A stretch of DNA of 58,183 nucleotides from Cardiobacteriaceae bacterium (GTDB taxonomy: Bacteria > Pseudomonadota > Gammaproteobacteria > Cardiobacteriales > Cardiobacteriaceae). The notes beneath the pieces were generated by a model that saw only the letters and a list, made by a program, of their open reading frames with translations, searched no databases and had not been told where the DNA came from. Location: assembly GCA_030529365.1 (NCBI GenBank), contig JAUMXB010000015.1:1-58183 (forward strand). The letters run 5' to 3'. Shown here piece after piece: positions 36,936 to 46,053 of this stretch. The stretch's first letter is position 1. Every line of letters begins with the position of its first letter. The position numbers were made by a program, and so were the translations under genes.

Positions 36936-37955
36936 TCAGCCAATCAGTTTTTTGAGAATTTCGGCCTTGGCCTGGTCGTAATCTTCCTGGCTGATCAATT
37001 GCTGATCGAGCATGGCTTTCAGCTTGGCAAGACGCGCCTGCGGATCTTCCCCACCTGCGGCCTGCGCCGGTGCTGCCTGTACCGGTGCAGATGGCTGCAT
37101 GCCGCCCATCGCGCCAGCCATCGCCTGGCCAATCGCCGCCCCCACGCCAACGCCTGCACCGATACCGGCAAGCCCGCCCTCGTTCTGCGCGGCAAGGGGA
37201 ATGGCGGCAGCCGTCTGATATTGCGTGTATTTGCCAAGGTCGCCGATGATGCCCATGGAAATGCGCTCGTCCAGCGTTTTTTGCAGCGCTTCCGGCAAAG
37301 TGACGCTTTCCACGGTGAAACTCTCCAACGCCAGCCCCAGCTTGGCAAAGGCAGGCGCAAGCAGCTCGGTCATTTTCTGCGAGAGCAGCATCTGGTTGGC
37401 CGCCATATCGAGGAAAGGAATGCCGGAGGTGCCAAACGCGGCGGCGAGCTGCGTCATGGCGAGGTTGCGCAACTGCCCTTCCAATTGGCTTGACCGGTAA
37501 ACCTCGGTCACGCCCGCCACTTCATGGAAAAACTGCGCCGGATCGCTCACGCGGAAGCTGTACATGCCAAAGGCGCGCAATTGCACGATGCCGAATTCGC
37601 TGTCGCGCACTGTTACTGGCTGTGCCGTGCCCCAGCGCTGTCCGAGCTGTTGGCGGGTATTGAAGTAATAAACGTCCGACTTGAAGGGCGAGGCAAAGAA
37701 TTTGTCCCAGTTTTGCAGGTTGGTGAGAATGGGCAGGGTTTGCGTGTTGAGGGTGTAAGTGCCGGCCGTGAAAAGATCCGCCGTCTCCCCTTCGTTGACG
37801 AACATCGCCATCTGCGCTTCGCGCACCACCAGCACGGCACCATTCTGGATTTCCTGGTCAGTGGCCGGGAAGCGCCACATCAGCACATCGTTTTCGGGAT
37901 TCGGCCATTCGATGACATCAATAAACTGCTTCTTGATAAAACTGCCGATCATCAT
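36936..37955 (-). CDS. SPFH-domain protein with C-terminal SHOCT motif (YdjI-like)
   Basis: A 339-aa protein. The SPFH/band-7-like region spans about 20-245 (VLVVREAQMAMFVNEGETADLFTAGTYTL...AFGMYSFRVSDPAQFF). A Gly/Ala-rich hydrophobic linker (about 255-285) follows, and the final residues form a SHOCT-like short helix pair (LAKLKAMLDQQLISQEDYDQAKAEIL), often an oligomerisation module. There is no N-terminal membrane hairpin. It lies 7 bp after the DUF350 gene and directly before DUF4178, a gene set seen together in other bacteria. Confidence 0.92.
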   Translation of the reverse strand: MMIGSFIKKQFIDVIEWPNPENDVLMWRFPATDQEIQNGAVLVVREAQMAMFVNEGETADLFTAGTYTLNTQTLPILTNLQNWDKFFASPFKSDVYYFNTRQQLGQRWGTAQPVTVRDSEFGIVQLRAFGMYSFRVSDPAQFFHEVAGVTEVYRSSQLEGQLRNLAMTQLAAAFGTSGIPFLDMAANQMLLSQKMTELLAPAFAKLGLALESFTVESVTLPEALQKTLDERISMGIIGDLGKYTQYQTAAAIPLAAQNEGGLAGIGAGVGVGAAIGQAMAGAMGGMQPSAPVQAAPAQAAGGEDPQARLAKLKAMLDQQLISQEDYDQAKAEILKKLIG

Positions 37956-37962
37956 GAACTCC

Positions 37963-38370
37963 TTAGCTCAGGCAGGCCGCATTGAGCAGCCCGATGGAAA
38001 CGGATACGGCGGCAAGCCATGCGCCCACTGCCACATTGTTGGCCACCAGCTCCTCATTCGCCTGCGGAATGAAGCGGGTAGCGCCGAAATAGACGAGAAT
38101 CTGGATCACGCCTGCGGCAATGCCCCACAGGAAAAAATCCAGCAGATTGACGCTGTGCGAAATGCTCGATGCGATGGCCAGCGAAAAACCGACCATTGCG
38201 CCGCCGAAAGACAGCGCACAGGCCAGATTGCCCTGTTTGGCGAGCTTGAGCTCGGCGGCTGGCGTGATGCGCAGGTAAACCACGCTGAACAGCGCCAGCA
38301 TCACTGTGCCCAGCACCATGTATTGCAGATACAGCCCGTATTGGCCAAGGGAAATAATCATAGCCTTCAT
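37963..38370 (-). CDS. DUF350 (YjfL-like) integral membrane protein
   Basis: A 135-aa protein with four predicted helices (about 10-33, 48-70, 77-98, 110-130) and the DUF350 pattern (LLDFFLWGIAAGVIQILVYF). Start at 38370 gives MKAMIISLGQYGLYLQY; an alternative at 38361 is possible. It is the first gene of a five-gene run (DUF350, SPFH, DUF4178, 53-aa peptide, speD). In other genomes DUF350 proteins accompany PspA-type envelope stress loci such as yjfIJKL, so a membrane-integrity role is a reasonable inference. Confidence 0.88.
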   Translation of the reverse strand: MKAMIISLGQYGLYLQYMVLGTVMLALFSVVYLRITPAAELKLAKQGNLACALSFGGAMVGFSLAIASSISHSVNLLDFFLWGIAAGVIQILVYFGATRFIPQANEELVANNVAVGAWLAAVSVSIGLLNAACLS

Positions 38371-38542
38371 GACTCCCGTAAGAAAAACCAGGAGAATTAT
38401 AGCCAGACTGCGGGAAAAACTGTACGAACCTTCATTTGCAAACGCGAAGCAAAGATCCCATCCAGCACCAATCAACTTCTAGCGGTGGAGTTTTCCAGCA
38501 AAAACAGGTCGCCAATCAAATAAAAACAAAAATCATAGAAAA

Positions 38543-38625
38543 TAATTCGTTTTTACCATAAATAAGCGCTTATCATGAGAAAATTTCTCACAATAAGCGC
38601 TTATCCATGATAAAAAATCACTATT
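38543..38625. repeat. AAGCGCTT palindromic repeat, copy 16 (paired cores)
   Basis: Cores 38564-38571 and 38595-38602, 31 bp apart, enclosing TGAGAAAATTTCTCA. Confidence 0.88.
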
Positions 38626-38629
38626 CTGC

Positions 38630-39250
38630 TTATTGCAGCGCCTGTGCCTGATAGAGGCGTATTGCTGCTTCAGCCACGCCGCGCCGGGAAAACATCAATT
38701 GCCAGCGGCTGCCGCCATAGGCACGCCACAGGCTGCCCGCCCGCACCGCACAAAGCAGCAAAGCACGAATCTGCGCGGCAATTTCCGCCTGCTGCAAATA
38801 ATCGGGATTGCCGCTGACCATGATGCGCGCGCCCACCTTGCCCACGGTATCCTGATAAATGCTGGCAGCTTGCGCAATCACGCTTTCATGCACGGGAGAA
38901 AAATGCCCGGTTTGACGTTGCAGGGCTTGCAGACGGGAAATCAGCACGCCGGTCATCTCGCGATTTTTGGAGAGTTTCTTCTCCAGAAACAACACTTGCA
39001 TGCCGTATTTGAGAATATCGGTCTCCGGCTCGCGCCCAAACAGCTCGGAGAGCAGCACCAGTCCTTCGTTAAGCGGCGCGCTGCAATCATAATAGTCGCG
39101 CACATGCGCCTGGTTGAAGCGCACCAGGCTTGGCATCAAAGCCGGCAAGGCTTCGCGGATATCGCGTCCGTGATTGGCGAAATCATGCACCGCATGCAGA
39201 GCCAGTGCCCATGCCCCCAGTGCGCAAACCTGGTCATCAAAATCGCTCAT
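38630..39250 (-). CDS. hflD: HflD-family protein (high frequency lysogenization regulator homologue)
   Basis: A 206-aa all-helical protein. HflD in E. coli is a membrane-associated factor that binds the lambda CII activator; its host role is unclear. Family features are ALALHAVHDFANHG near the N-terminus, LSELFGREPETDILKYGMQVLFLEKKLSKNREM and the C-terminal IRALLLCAVRAGSLWRAYGGSRWQLMFSR. In many gammaproteobacteria hflD follows mnmA directly; here an outer-membrane protein gene and a repeat intervene. Confidence 0.9.
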   Translation of the reverse strand: MSDFDDQVCALGAWALALHAVHDFANHGRDIREALPALMPSLVRFNQAHVRDYYDCSAPLNEGLVLLSELFGREPETDILKYGMQVLFLEKKLSKNREMTGVLISRLQALQRQTGHFSPVHESVIAQAASIYQDTVGKVGARIMVSGNPDYLQQAEIAAQIRALLLCAVRAGSLWRAYGGSRWQLMFSRRGVAEAAIRLYQAQALQ

Positions 39251-39317
39251 CTGTTTCTCCTCCCTGAAAACGGGCGTACGGCCACCGGATAATCACCCTG
39301 TTCATTGTGTATTGATA

Positions 39318-39842
39318 TCATTTCGGTGAATAGCGAAAGCCAACGGTCGCCAGCATACCCGAAGCAGCCAAAAATTGCAGTTCCATAAAAAGCTGGCGGT
39401 AATCCAGTACAACGGCAGGCAACACAACAGGTGCCACGCCATGGCGGTTGCAGGGAATCTTGTCGCGGTATTCATCGCGATAGCCGTAAATAAGCCCGCC
39501 GGTTACGCTGCCACGCAGGCGGAAATGCTCGTGCTGCCACAAAAGCCATTCCTTGCCCGCATAGAGATAAAGCGTGGGCTGATGGAAGGAATTGCGGAAA
39601 TAGGCGGCGCCTGCAAGCCAGGCATCATCGCGGCGATATTCGATGCCGATGAGGCGCTGGTGATTGTTGTGCTCGGGCCTGGGATGGTAATGCCGCGTGT
39701 AAACGCTGGTGCGAAAGCGCCATTCTCCGCCTTCCCAGCCTGGTTGTGCGTCGCCGAACCAGCGTGTTTCATCCGTGGCGGATGTTTCGGCAACGGTGGC
39801 ACAGGCAATGAACGGGAAAATCAGGAAGATTATTTTTATCAT
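39318..39842 (-). CDS. Predicted small outer-membrane beta-barrel protein
   Basis: A 174-aa protein with a short signal peptide (MIKIIFLIFPFIACATVAE). Alternating hydrophobic/polar strands rich in Tyr, Trp and Arg follow, for example HQRLIGIEYRRDDAWLAGAAYF and TLYLYAGKEWLL, then FRLRGSVTGGLIYGYRD and a terminal strand MLATVGFRYSPK. The pattern resembles an eight-stranded barrel; similar proteins are often annotated only as hypothetical. It is inserted between mnmA and hflD, and its leader side carries a repeat. Function unknown. Confidence 0.8.
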   Translation of the reverse strand: MIKIIFLIFPFIACATVAETSATDETRWFGDAQPGWEGGEWRFRTSVYTRHYHPRPEHNNHQRLIGIEYRRDDAWLAGAAYFRNSFHQPTLYLYAGKEWLLWQHEHFRLRGSVTGGLIYGYRDEYRDKIPCNRHGVAPVVLPAVVLDYRQLFMELQFLAASGMLATVGFRYSPK

Positions 39843-39854
39843 TTTTATAGTATA

Positions 39855-39910
39855 TATAGTAATTTTTTATCGCAATAAGCGCTTCATGATGGTAAAAAAT
39901 CACTATTTTT
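39855..39910. repeat. AAGCGCTT palindromic repeat, copy 17 (single core)
   Basis: Core 39877-39884 between ATTTTTTATCG and GGTAAAAAATCACTAT; overlaps the last codons of mnmA. Confidence 0.84.
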
Positions 39911-40988
39911 GTCGCTCAAATATAATTCCGCCACCCAGACAGCGATCGCCGTCATAAAGCACTACATATTGCCCGGGCGTAACCGCGCGCTGCGCTTCGT
40001 CAAAATTGACGACGAGTGCATCGCCCCGCCAATGCACGGTGCAGGCCTGGTCTTGCTGGCGATAGCGCGTTTTCGCGTGATAGCGCCCGCCATCTTGCGG
40101 CGTTTCATTGAGCCAGGCGCAGGATCTTGCAACGAGTTTGCGATGATAGAGCAGCGGATGTTCGCCCTGGCCAACCACGAGCACATTGCGCTCGAGATCC
40201 TTGTCGAGCACGTACCACGGCGCATCGTCGGCACCAGCCACGCCGCCAATGCCAAGCCCCTGGCGCTGGCCGATGGTATAGAACATGAGGCCCATGTGCT
40301 CGCCCACCCAGATGCCTTCCGGCGTTTCCATGCGCCCGGGCGAGGCCGGAAAATAGTTGCCCAGGAACTCGCGGAACGGCCGCTCACCGATAAAGCAGAT
40401 ACCGGTGGAATCCTTCTTGTCGAAGGTGATCAGGCCCGCCTTTTCGGCGATGGCACGCACCGCGCCCTTTTCCATGCCGCCGAGCGGGAAAAGCGCTTTT
40501 TGCAGTTGCGCGGGCGTCATCTGATGGAGGAAATAGCTTTGGTCCTTGTTGGCGTCCAGCCCCTTGAAAAGCGCGGCCTGCCCGGCGAACGTGCCGCGCC
40601 GCGCATAATGCCCGGTCGCGAGATAATCGGCGCCGAGTTCCTGCGCATAATGGGCAAGCTCGGCAAACTTGATCTCGCGATTGCAGAGCACATCGGGATT
40701 GGGGGTGCGTCCGGCCGCATATTCATCGAGAAAGAGCTTGAACACGCGCTCGTGATACTGCTGGACGAAATTGACCACATGCAGCGGAATATCGAGCGTT
40801 TCGCAGACATCGCGCGCGTCTTCGATATCTTCTTCCAGCGTGCAATAGCCGCTCGCAAACGACTCTTCCCAGTTTTTCATGAAGACGCCGAATACCTCGT
40901 AACCCGCTGCTTTCAGCAGATACGCCGCCACCGACGAATCCACGCCGCCGGAAATTCCCACCGCGATTTTCGCGCCTTTTTCGGGCAT
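39903..40988 (-). CDS. mnmA: tRNA-specific 2-thiouridylase
   Basis: MnmA installs the 2-thio group on U34 of Lys, Glu and Gln tRNAs. Start at 40988 gives [19 protein letters not shown] (PP-loop at 13-19) and 361 aa; the in-frame upstream extension to 41084 is not family-like. FMKNWEES, the catalytic Cys in [14 protein letters not shown], the second Cys in [12 protein letters not shown], and the C-terminal beta barrel ([14 protein letters not shown]) are intact. It is transcribed away from ubiG. Confidence 0.97.
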   Translation of the reverse strand: MPEKGAKIAVGISGGVDSSVAAYLLKAAGYEVFGVFMKNWEESFASGYCTLEEDIEDARDVCETLDIPLHVVNFVQQYHERVFKLFLDEYAAGRTPNPDVLCNREIKFAELAHYAQELGADYLATGHYARRGTFAGQAALFKGLDANKDQSYFLHQMTPAQLQKALFPLGGMEKGAVRAIAEKAGLITFDKKDSTGICFIGERPFREFLGNYFPASPGRMETPEGIWVGEHMGLMFYTIGQRQGLGIGGVAGADDAPWYVLDKDLERNVLVVGQGEHPLLYHRKLVARSCAWLNETPQDGGRYHAKTRYRQQDQACTVHWRGDALVVNFDEAQRAVTPGQYVVLYDGDRCLGGGIIFERQK

Positions 40989-41148
40989 GAAATCCACGCC
41001 ACATCCCCTGTCAACAAAAGCGGCATAGCCTACCATGCCTTGCCCGCGAGCCAAAGCACCGGCCTGATTCCACGGGCAAAACACGGCAATGCCTCGGGAA
41101 AGCGCAGATTCGCCATTGAATTTCTTATTATTTTAAAATTTTAACTAA

Positions 41149-41229
41149 AATAGTTATTTTTTACCAATATTAAGCGCTTATTGTGATAAATTTTCTCACA
41201 ATAAGCGCTTTATAATGAGAAAATTTCCC
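41149..41229. repeat. AAGCGCTT palindromic repeat, copy 18 (paired cores) in the divergent mnmA-ubiG gap
   Basis: Cores 41172-41179 and 41203-41210, 31 bp apart. It is the clearest copy placed between two divergent promoters; the remainder of the 352-bp gap (40989-41340) shows no gene or other structure. Confidence 0.88.
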
Positions 41230-41340
41230 ATATTCATCCCCACAACCCCATCCTGTCCGCAAAGATGGCTTTCCCGCCGGGGCGGCTATAGAATGCCACC
41301 TTTCATTTATCCGTCTGCCAAGCTTCTTGCGAGAACCCCC

Positions 41341-42024
41341 ATGTCCGATACCAGCTTCGACCTGCACGGCGCCCAGTTCTGGGACAAAAACGGCCCTTAC
41401 CGCACCCTGCACCACATCAATCCCGCGCGCCTGCAATTCATCCGCCGCCATATCGATCCCAAAGGCAAGCGCATACTGGATATCGGCTGCGGCGGCGGCA
41501 TTCTCACCGAAGCGCTTTATCACGCTGGCGCGCTGGTTTCCGGCATCGATCTCTCCGAAGCCGTCATCGAAGCGGCGCGCGAGCACGCCGCGCTGGAAAA
41601 TCTCGCCATCGACTACCGCGTGCAAAGCACTGGCGAATGCGTCGCCGCTGGCGAGCAATATGATCACGTCACCTGCCTGGAAATGCTCGAGCATGTTCAT
41701 GATCCCGGCGCCATTCTCCGCGACATCGAAGCGCTGCTGAAACCGGGCGGCTACGCCTTTTTCTCCACCATCAACCGCACGATGAAAGCGCGTCTGCTCG
41801 CCATTACCGTTGCCGAGAAAATTCTCCGCCTCGTGCCGCGCGGCACCCATGAATACGAAGGCTTCATCCGCCCGCAGGAGCTGGTCAACATGGCCGAACA
41901 CGCCGGTCTTCAGCCCATCGCGCTCTCCGGCATGGATTACCACCCGCTGCTGCGCCGCGCCGTGCTCTCGCGCCATTTCAACATCAATTATCTCTTTGTT
42001 GCCCGCAAACCGGAGGCCGCATGA
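41341..42024 (+). CDS. ubiG: Ubiquinone biosynthesis O-methyltransferase UbiG
   Basis: UbiG performs both O-methylations of ubiquinone synthesis. The 227-aa protein starts MSDTSFDLHGAQFWDKNGPYRTLHHINPARL, carries the SAM motif ILDIGCGGGIL and GIDLSEAVIEAA, and ends NYLFVARKPEAA. The W-D-x-x-G-xx-xx-LHxINPxR stretch is diagnostic. It overlaps the following phosphatase gene by 4 bp, the ubiG-mupP-yciK order known from Pseudomonas. Confidence 0.97.
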   Translation: MSDTSFDLHGAQFWDKNGPYRTLHHINPARLQFIRRHIDPKGKRILDIGCGGGILTEALYHAGALVSGIDLSEAVIEAAREHAALENLAIDYRVQSTGECVAAGEQYDHVTCLEMLEHVHDPGAILRDIEALLKPGGYAFFSTINRTMKARLLAITVAEKILRLVPRGTHEYEGFIRPQELVNMAEHAGLQPIALSGMDYHPLLRRAVLSRHFNINYLFVARKPEAA

Positions 42025-42689
42025 CATCCCGTTTCCAGGCCGTCTGGTTCGACCTCGACGGCACCCTGCTCGACAGCGCCGACGATCTGATCCCCGCCGT
42101 CAACCAAACCCTTGTGGATTTTGGCTATCCGCCCGTTCCTGAAGGGGTACTGCGCGGCGGCATCAACTTCGGCTCGCGCACCATGGTCGCGCGCGGCGCA
42201 GGGCTGACCTTCGAAGACCCGCAGTTTGCCGTGCTCATGGAGCGCTTCGCCGAGCATTATCTTTCCGCCCTCCATGTCCACAGCCGCTGGTATCCCGGCG
42301 TGGAAGCACTGCTCGCCCGCCTGGAGGCCGACAACATCCCCTGGGGCGTGGTCACCAACAAATACGAGCGCTTCACCCTCCCCCTCGCCAAAAGCCTCGG
42401 CATTGATACCCGCGCCGCAGCCATCGTCGGCGGCGATACCGTCGCCCGCAACAAGCCACATCCCGATTCCATCCTCCACGGCACGCGCCTGGCCGGCCAT
42501 GATCCGGCGCGCTGCCTTTTCGTCGGCGACAACAGTACCGACATCCTCGCCGGACGCGCCGCCGGCATGCAAACCGCGGCCTGCGCCTACGGCTACACCC
42601 CCACCGGCGAGAATGCCGCCGACTGGGGTGCGGACTATCTGCTGGAAAGCGTGGACGATCTCTATGCCGTCATCTGGGGTGCGCCATGA
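42021..42689 (+). CDS. mupP: N-acetylmuramic acid 6-phosphate phosphatase (HAD family)
   Basis: A 222-aa HAD hydrolase. WFDLDGTLLDSADDL holds the nucleophile Asp11 and Asp13. VVTNK is motif II, NKPHPDS motif III, and FVGDNSTDILAGRAAG motif IV. Such proteins are often called Gph, but the ubiG-X-yciK context is the one in which Pseudomonas MupP was identified as the MurNAc-6P phosphatase of peptidoglycan recycling. Assignment to mupP therefore leans on context. Coupled on both sides by 4-bp overlaps. Confidence 0.88.
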   Translation: MTSRFQAVWFDLDGTLLDSADDLIPAVNQTLVDFGYPPVPEGVLRGGINFGSRTMVARGAGLTFEDPQFAVLMERFAEHYLSALHVHSRWYPGVEALLARLEADNIPWGVVTNKYERFTLPLAKSLGIDTRAAAIVGGDTVARNKPHPDSILHGTRLAGHDPARCLFVGDNSTDILAGRAAGMQTAACAYGYTPTGENAADWGADYLLESVDDLYAVIWGAP

Positions 42690-43357
42690 AAATCCTCGTC
42701 ACTGGCGCCTGCGGCGGCATTGGCCGCGCCCTTGCCGAGCATCTTGATGGCGCAGGGCATGATCTCCTTCTCCTCGACATCGATCCCCTCGCCCTGGAAA
42801 AACTCGACGACGAACTCGCGGGTAACCATACCCTCGTCCCGTTTAACCTGTGGAGCGCAGGCGCCGACGATTACCTGCGCCTCGCCCGGCTGATCGAAGA
42901 AGACCACGGCCATCTCGATGCCCTCATCCACGTCGCTGCCTACTGCGGCAATCTGCGCCCCATCGTGCAAATCGAGCCGGAAAACTGGCTGAAAGCGCTG
43001 CAAACCAATGTCACCGCGCCGCTCTGGCTCTCGCAGACGCTGTTGCCTCTCCTGCGCGCAGGCGAGGGGCGCATCCTCTTTACCCGTTTTCCCGATCACA
43101 CCCGGCAAAGCGCTTACTGGCACGGCTTTGGCGTCAGCCAGGCCGCGCTCGATGCCCTTGTCCAGGCGCTTTACGACGAACGCGGCGGCTACCCGGAAAT
43201 CGGCATTGCCACCGTCTCGCCACCGTGGGTGGATACGCACCTGAGCCGCACCATCTTCCCCGACGGCCAGCCCGACTGGCGCTACCCGGAAGACATCGTC
43301 CATCTCTATACCCAGGCACTTGCCGCTCCCAAAAACCAACTCACGGACTACCTATGA
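42686..43357 (+). CDS. yciK: YciK-type short-chain dehydrogenase with degenerate active site
   Basis: A 223-aa SDR-fold protein in the YciK position. The nucleotide loop TGACGGIGRAL (6-16) is intact. The NAG segment is HVAAYCG, and where YciK has TSSSVG...GAYATSKFA this protein has TRFPDH...HGFGVSQAA. The catalytic Ser is absent, Tyr is Phe148 and Lys is Gln152. It is therefore probably catalytically dead as an SDR. The frame is complete and coupled to its neighbours (ATGA upstream, ATGA downstream), so it is kept under selection and is not a pseudogene. Confidence 0.88.
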   Translation: MKILVTGACGGIGRALAEHLDGAGHDLLLLDIDPLALEKLDDELAGNHTLVPFNLWSAGADDYLRLARLIEEDHGHLDALIHVAAYCGNLRPIVQIEPENWLKALQTNVTAPLWLSQTLLPLLRAGEGRILFTRFPDHTRQSAYWHGFGVSQAALDALVQALYDERGGYPEIGIATVSPPWVDTHLSRTIFPDGQPDWRYPEDIVHLYTQALAAPKNQLTDYL

Positions 43358-44322
43358 CTGATTGCACCTACTGGCTTGCCGCCGCGCGCGACGTGCTCGC
43401 CATCGAAGCTGACAGCATCCGCGCGCAACTGCCTACCATCAATGACGATTTCCTTGCCGCCTGCGAACGGATGCTCACCTGCCGCGGGCATGTAATCGTG
43501 GTCGGCATGGGCAAAAGCGGGCACATCGGTGCGAAAATCGCCGCCACGCTTGCCAGCACCGGCACACCTGCCTTTTTCGTCCATCCCGCCGAAGCCGGGC
43601 ACGGCGATCTCGGCATGATTACCGGCGATGACGTCATGCTCGCCCTCTCCTATTCCGGGGAAAGCGCGGAAATTCTCACCATGATGCCGCTGGTGAAAGC
43701 CATGGGCGTACCCGTCATTGCCATTACCGGCCGCCCGCAATCGGCGATGGCGCAAGGCGCCGATATCCATCTCCCCATCCATATCGAACGCGAAGCCTGC
43801 CCACTCGGTCTTGCGCCCACCTCCAGTTCCACGGCAACGCTGGCGCTCGGCGATGCCCTTGCCGTCGCGCTGATTGCCGCGCGCGATTTTCGCCCGGAAG
43901 ATTTCGCCCGCTCCCATCCCTTTGGCCGCCTTGGCCGTCGCCTGATTACCCGCGTACGCGACGTGATGCACACCGGTGATGCCGTGCCGGTCAGCGCGTG
44001 TGGCGATACCCTGCACCAGGCACTTTTCGTGATTACCGACAAAAAGCTCGGCGTCACCCTCATTGCCGACGACGACCGCCTGCTCGGTATCTACACCGAC
44101 GGCGATTTGCGTCGCACCTTCGAAAAACACGGCAACGACCTGACCCTTGCCATCGGCGACGTCATGACGCCCAATCCACACAACGTCCCTTCCGGCATGC
44201 TTGCCACAGAAGCGCTTCAGGAAATGGAAAAGCGCCATATTACGGCACTGCCTGTGGTGGACGACGGCAAACTCGTCGGCATCATCCATATCCACGATCT
44301 GCTGCGCGCAGGTGTCGCGTGA
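43354..44322 (+). CDS. kdsD: D-arabinose 5-phosphate isomerase
   Basis: KdsD makes arabinose-5-phosphate for Kdo, the inner-core sugar of LPS. The 322-aa protein has a SIS domain (GHVIVVGMGKSGHIGAKIAATLASTGTPAFFVHPAEAGHGDLGMI and SYSGESAEI) and two CBS domains (VRDVMHTGDAVP and IGDVMTPNPHNVP). The start at 43354 overlaps the yciK stop (ATGA); a longer open frame upstream is only a shadow of yciK. It leads the LPS block kdsD-lptC-lptA-lptB. A kdsC gene, often next to it, is missing. Confidence 0.96.
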   Translation: MTDCTYWLAAARDVLAIEADSIRAQLPTINDDFLAACERMLTCRGHVIVVGMGKSGHIGAKIAATLASTGTPAFFVHPAEAGHGDLGMITGDDVMLALSYSGESAEILTMMPLVKAMGVPVIAITGRPQSAMAQGADIHLPIHIEREACPLGLAPTSSSTATLALGDALAVALIAARDFRPEDFARSHPFGRLGRRLITRVRDVMHTGDAVPVSACGDTLHQALFVITDKKLGVTLIADDDRLLGIYTDGDLRRTFEKHGNDLTLAIGDVMTPNPHNVPSGMLATEALQEMEKRHITALPVVDDGKLVGIIHIHDLLRAGVA

Positions 44323-44879
44323 AGCGTGGCCTGTGGCAATACGCTTTTTTCGCCTGCGCCTGCGCAGGCATGACGGTATGGTGGTGGTCGATGCGTTTTA
44401 ACGAAGAAAGCGCACCTGTACCATCCGAAGACAGCCCCGTCCTCACCCTGCACAATATCAGCACATACCGCTATGGCGAAAATGGCCTGCGTGAAGATAC
44501 TCTGAAAGCCGATATCGTGCGCTATTACGGCGATGATCGCGACACACTTTTCACACGCCCGCGCCTGCGCCGCGACATTGAGGGCGGCCATTTTCATGGC
44601 GAAGCGGCAAACGGACGGCATGCGCCGGACGGCAGCGTGGAGCTGGAAGGGGACGCCCTGATGCAGCGCTTTGCAGGCGATATGGCGGAAATTTCCGTGC
44701 GCAGCCGCATCCTGCGCTACGACCCTGCGGCGCAAACCCTCGCCAGCGACGAAAGCGTCACCATCGACACCCCGGAAAGCCACACCACAAGCCTTGGCGC
44801 TCTCTGGCAGCTTGAGCACAATTCCCTTATACTCAAACAAAACGTCAGGAGCCATTATGAACCGAGTCTTCGCCGCTAG
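44319..44879 (+). CDS. lptC: LPS export system protein LptC
   Basis: LptC is a bitopic inner-membrane protein that passes LPS from LptBFG to LptA. The 186-aa protein starts with GTG at 44319, overlapping the kdsD stop (GTGA). One transmembrane helix (about 5-22, WQYAFFACACAGMTVWWW) is followed by a periplasmic jellyroll with ADIVRYYGDDRDTLFTRPRLR and VTIDTPESHTTS. Sequence conservation is low, as usual for the family; position between kdsD and lptA settles the call. Confidence 0.92.
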   Translation: MKRGLWQYAFFACACAGMTVWWWSMRFNEESAPVPSEDSPVLTLHNISTYRYGENGLREDTLKADIVRYYGDDRDTLFTRPRLRRDIEGGHFHGEAANGRHAPDGSVELEGDALMQRFAGDMAEISVRSRILRYDPAAQTLASDESVTIDTPESHTTSLGALWQLEHNSLILKQNVRSHYEPSLRR

Positions 44880-45318
44880 CCTGGTGCTTTGGAGTGCTTT
44901 TGCCATCGCCCAGCAAAACACTTCCGAGCTGCCCATCGACCTCACAGCCGATACCGGCGAATACGACGCAGTCAAGGGCATTGCGACCTACACCGGCAAT
45001 GTCGTCATCACCCAGGGGCAGATGAATCTCAAGGGTGACCGCGTGGTCATCCGTCTCAACGGCGGCGAAGTAGTCAGCCTTGAAGCATGGGGCAAGCTCG
45101 CCACTTTCCATTATGTGCCCGCCAACGAACCGCCGATCGACGGAGAAGGTGAATATCTGAAATATACCGTTGCCACCGCCACCGTCGATATTGACAAACG
45201 CGCCCGCGTCAAACAGGGCAAGAACGAAACCCGTGCCAACCATCTGAGCTACAATCTGGAAAAAGAATATGTCAAAGGCAAGGGAGTGCAAATGACATTT
45301 ACCCCGAAAAAATCATGA
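44857..45318 (+). CDS. lptA: LPS transport periplasmic protein LptA
   Basis: LptA forms the periplasmic bridge that carries LPS to LptD. The 153-aa precursor has a signal peptide ([19 protein letters not shown]) and the OstA-like domain: [37 protein letters not shown]. The start at 44857 is chosen for the signal peptide and the TCAGGAG site. It lies within the last 23 bp of lptC in another frame and overlaps lptB by 4 bp, so the whole lpt run is coupled. Confidence 0.95.
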   Translation: MNRVFAASLVLWSAFAIAQQNTSELPIDLTADTGEYDAVKGIATYTGNVVITQGQMNLKGDRVVIRLNGGEVVSLEAWGKLATFHYVPANEPPIDGEGEYLKYTVATATVDIDKRARVKQGKNETRANHLSYNLEKEYVKGKGVQMTFTPKKS

Positions 45319-46046
45319 CGGCCATGCTTCGCGCAGAACAGCTGGTCAAAAGTTATCGCACGCGGCGCATCGTCGATCATGCGTCATTGCAAGTCGCGGC
45401 CGCGGAAGTCGTGGGACTTCTGGGCCCGAACGGCGCAGGCAAAACCACCACCTTCTACATGACCATCGGCTTGGTGCGCCCCGATGAAGGCCGCGTATGG
45501 CTCGATGACCGCGACATCACCCATCTCCCCATCCACCAGCGCGCACGCCTCGGCCTTTCCTACCTGCCGCAGGAAGCGAGCGTGTTCCGCAAACTCTCGG
45601 TGCGCGACAACATCCTCGCCATCCTTGAACTGGCCAGTCCCCTGAAACGCGGCGAGCGTCTTGCACGTGCGCAAGCGCTCATGGAAGAACTCGGCATCGC
45701 CCACCTTGCCGATACTCCCGGCATTGCGCTCTCCGGCGGCGAAAGAAGGCGCTGCGAAATCGCGCGCGCGCTTGCCAGCAATCCGCGCTTCATTCTTCTC
45801 GACGAACCCTTTGCCGGCGTGGATCCGATTGCCGTTGCCGACATCCGCGACATCATCACCCATCTCACCGACTGCGGCATCGGCGTCCTCATTACCGACC
45901 ACAACGTGCGCGAAACCCTGAAAAGCTGCGACCGTGCCTACATCCTCTCCGAAGGCAAAGTCATCGTGAGCGGCAGCCCGCAGGACATTGTTGCCAATGA
46001 AGACGCGCGCCGCGTCTATCTCGGCGACGACTTCACCCTGAGCTGA
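45315..46046 (+). CDS. lptB: LPS export ABC transporter ATPase LptB
   Basis: The 243-aa ATPase drives LPS extraction with LptFG. Walker [11 protein letters not shown]-loop [17 protein letters not shown] (typical of LptB), signature [15 protein letters not shown], Walker [14 protein letters not shown] and switch His in ITDHNVRET are all present. LptF and LptG are not in the window, as usual. It is 7 bp upstream of rpoN. Confidence 0.98.
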   Translation: MTAMLRAEQLVKSYRTRRIVDHASLQVAAAEVVGLLGPNGAGKTTTFYMTIGLVRPDEGRVWLDDRDITHLPIHQRARLGLSYLPQEASVFRKLSVRDNILAILELASPLKRGERLARAQALMEELGIAHLADTPGIALSGGERRRCEIARALASNPRFILLDEPFAGVDPIAVADIRDIITHLTDCGIGVLITDHNVRETLKSCDRAYILSEGKVIVSGSPQDIVANEDARRVYLGDDFTLS

Positions 46047-46053
46047 GGCGAGC

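Noticed and set aside
42850-43353. Extended N-terminus for the kdsD frame
   Set aside because: The extension is Arg/Pro-rich shadow sequence of yciK; the ATG at 43354 gives a normal KdsD start.
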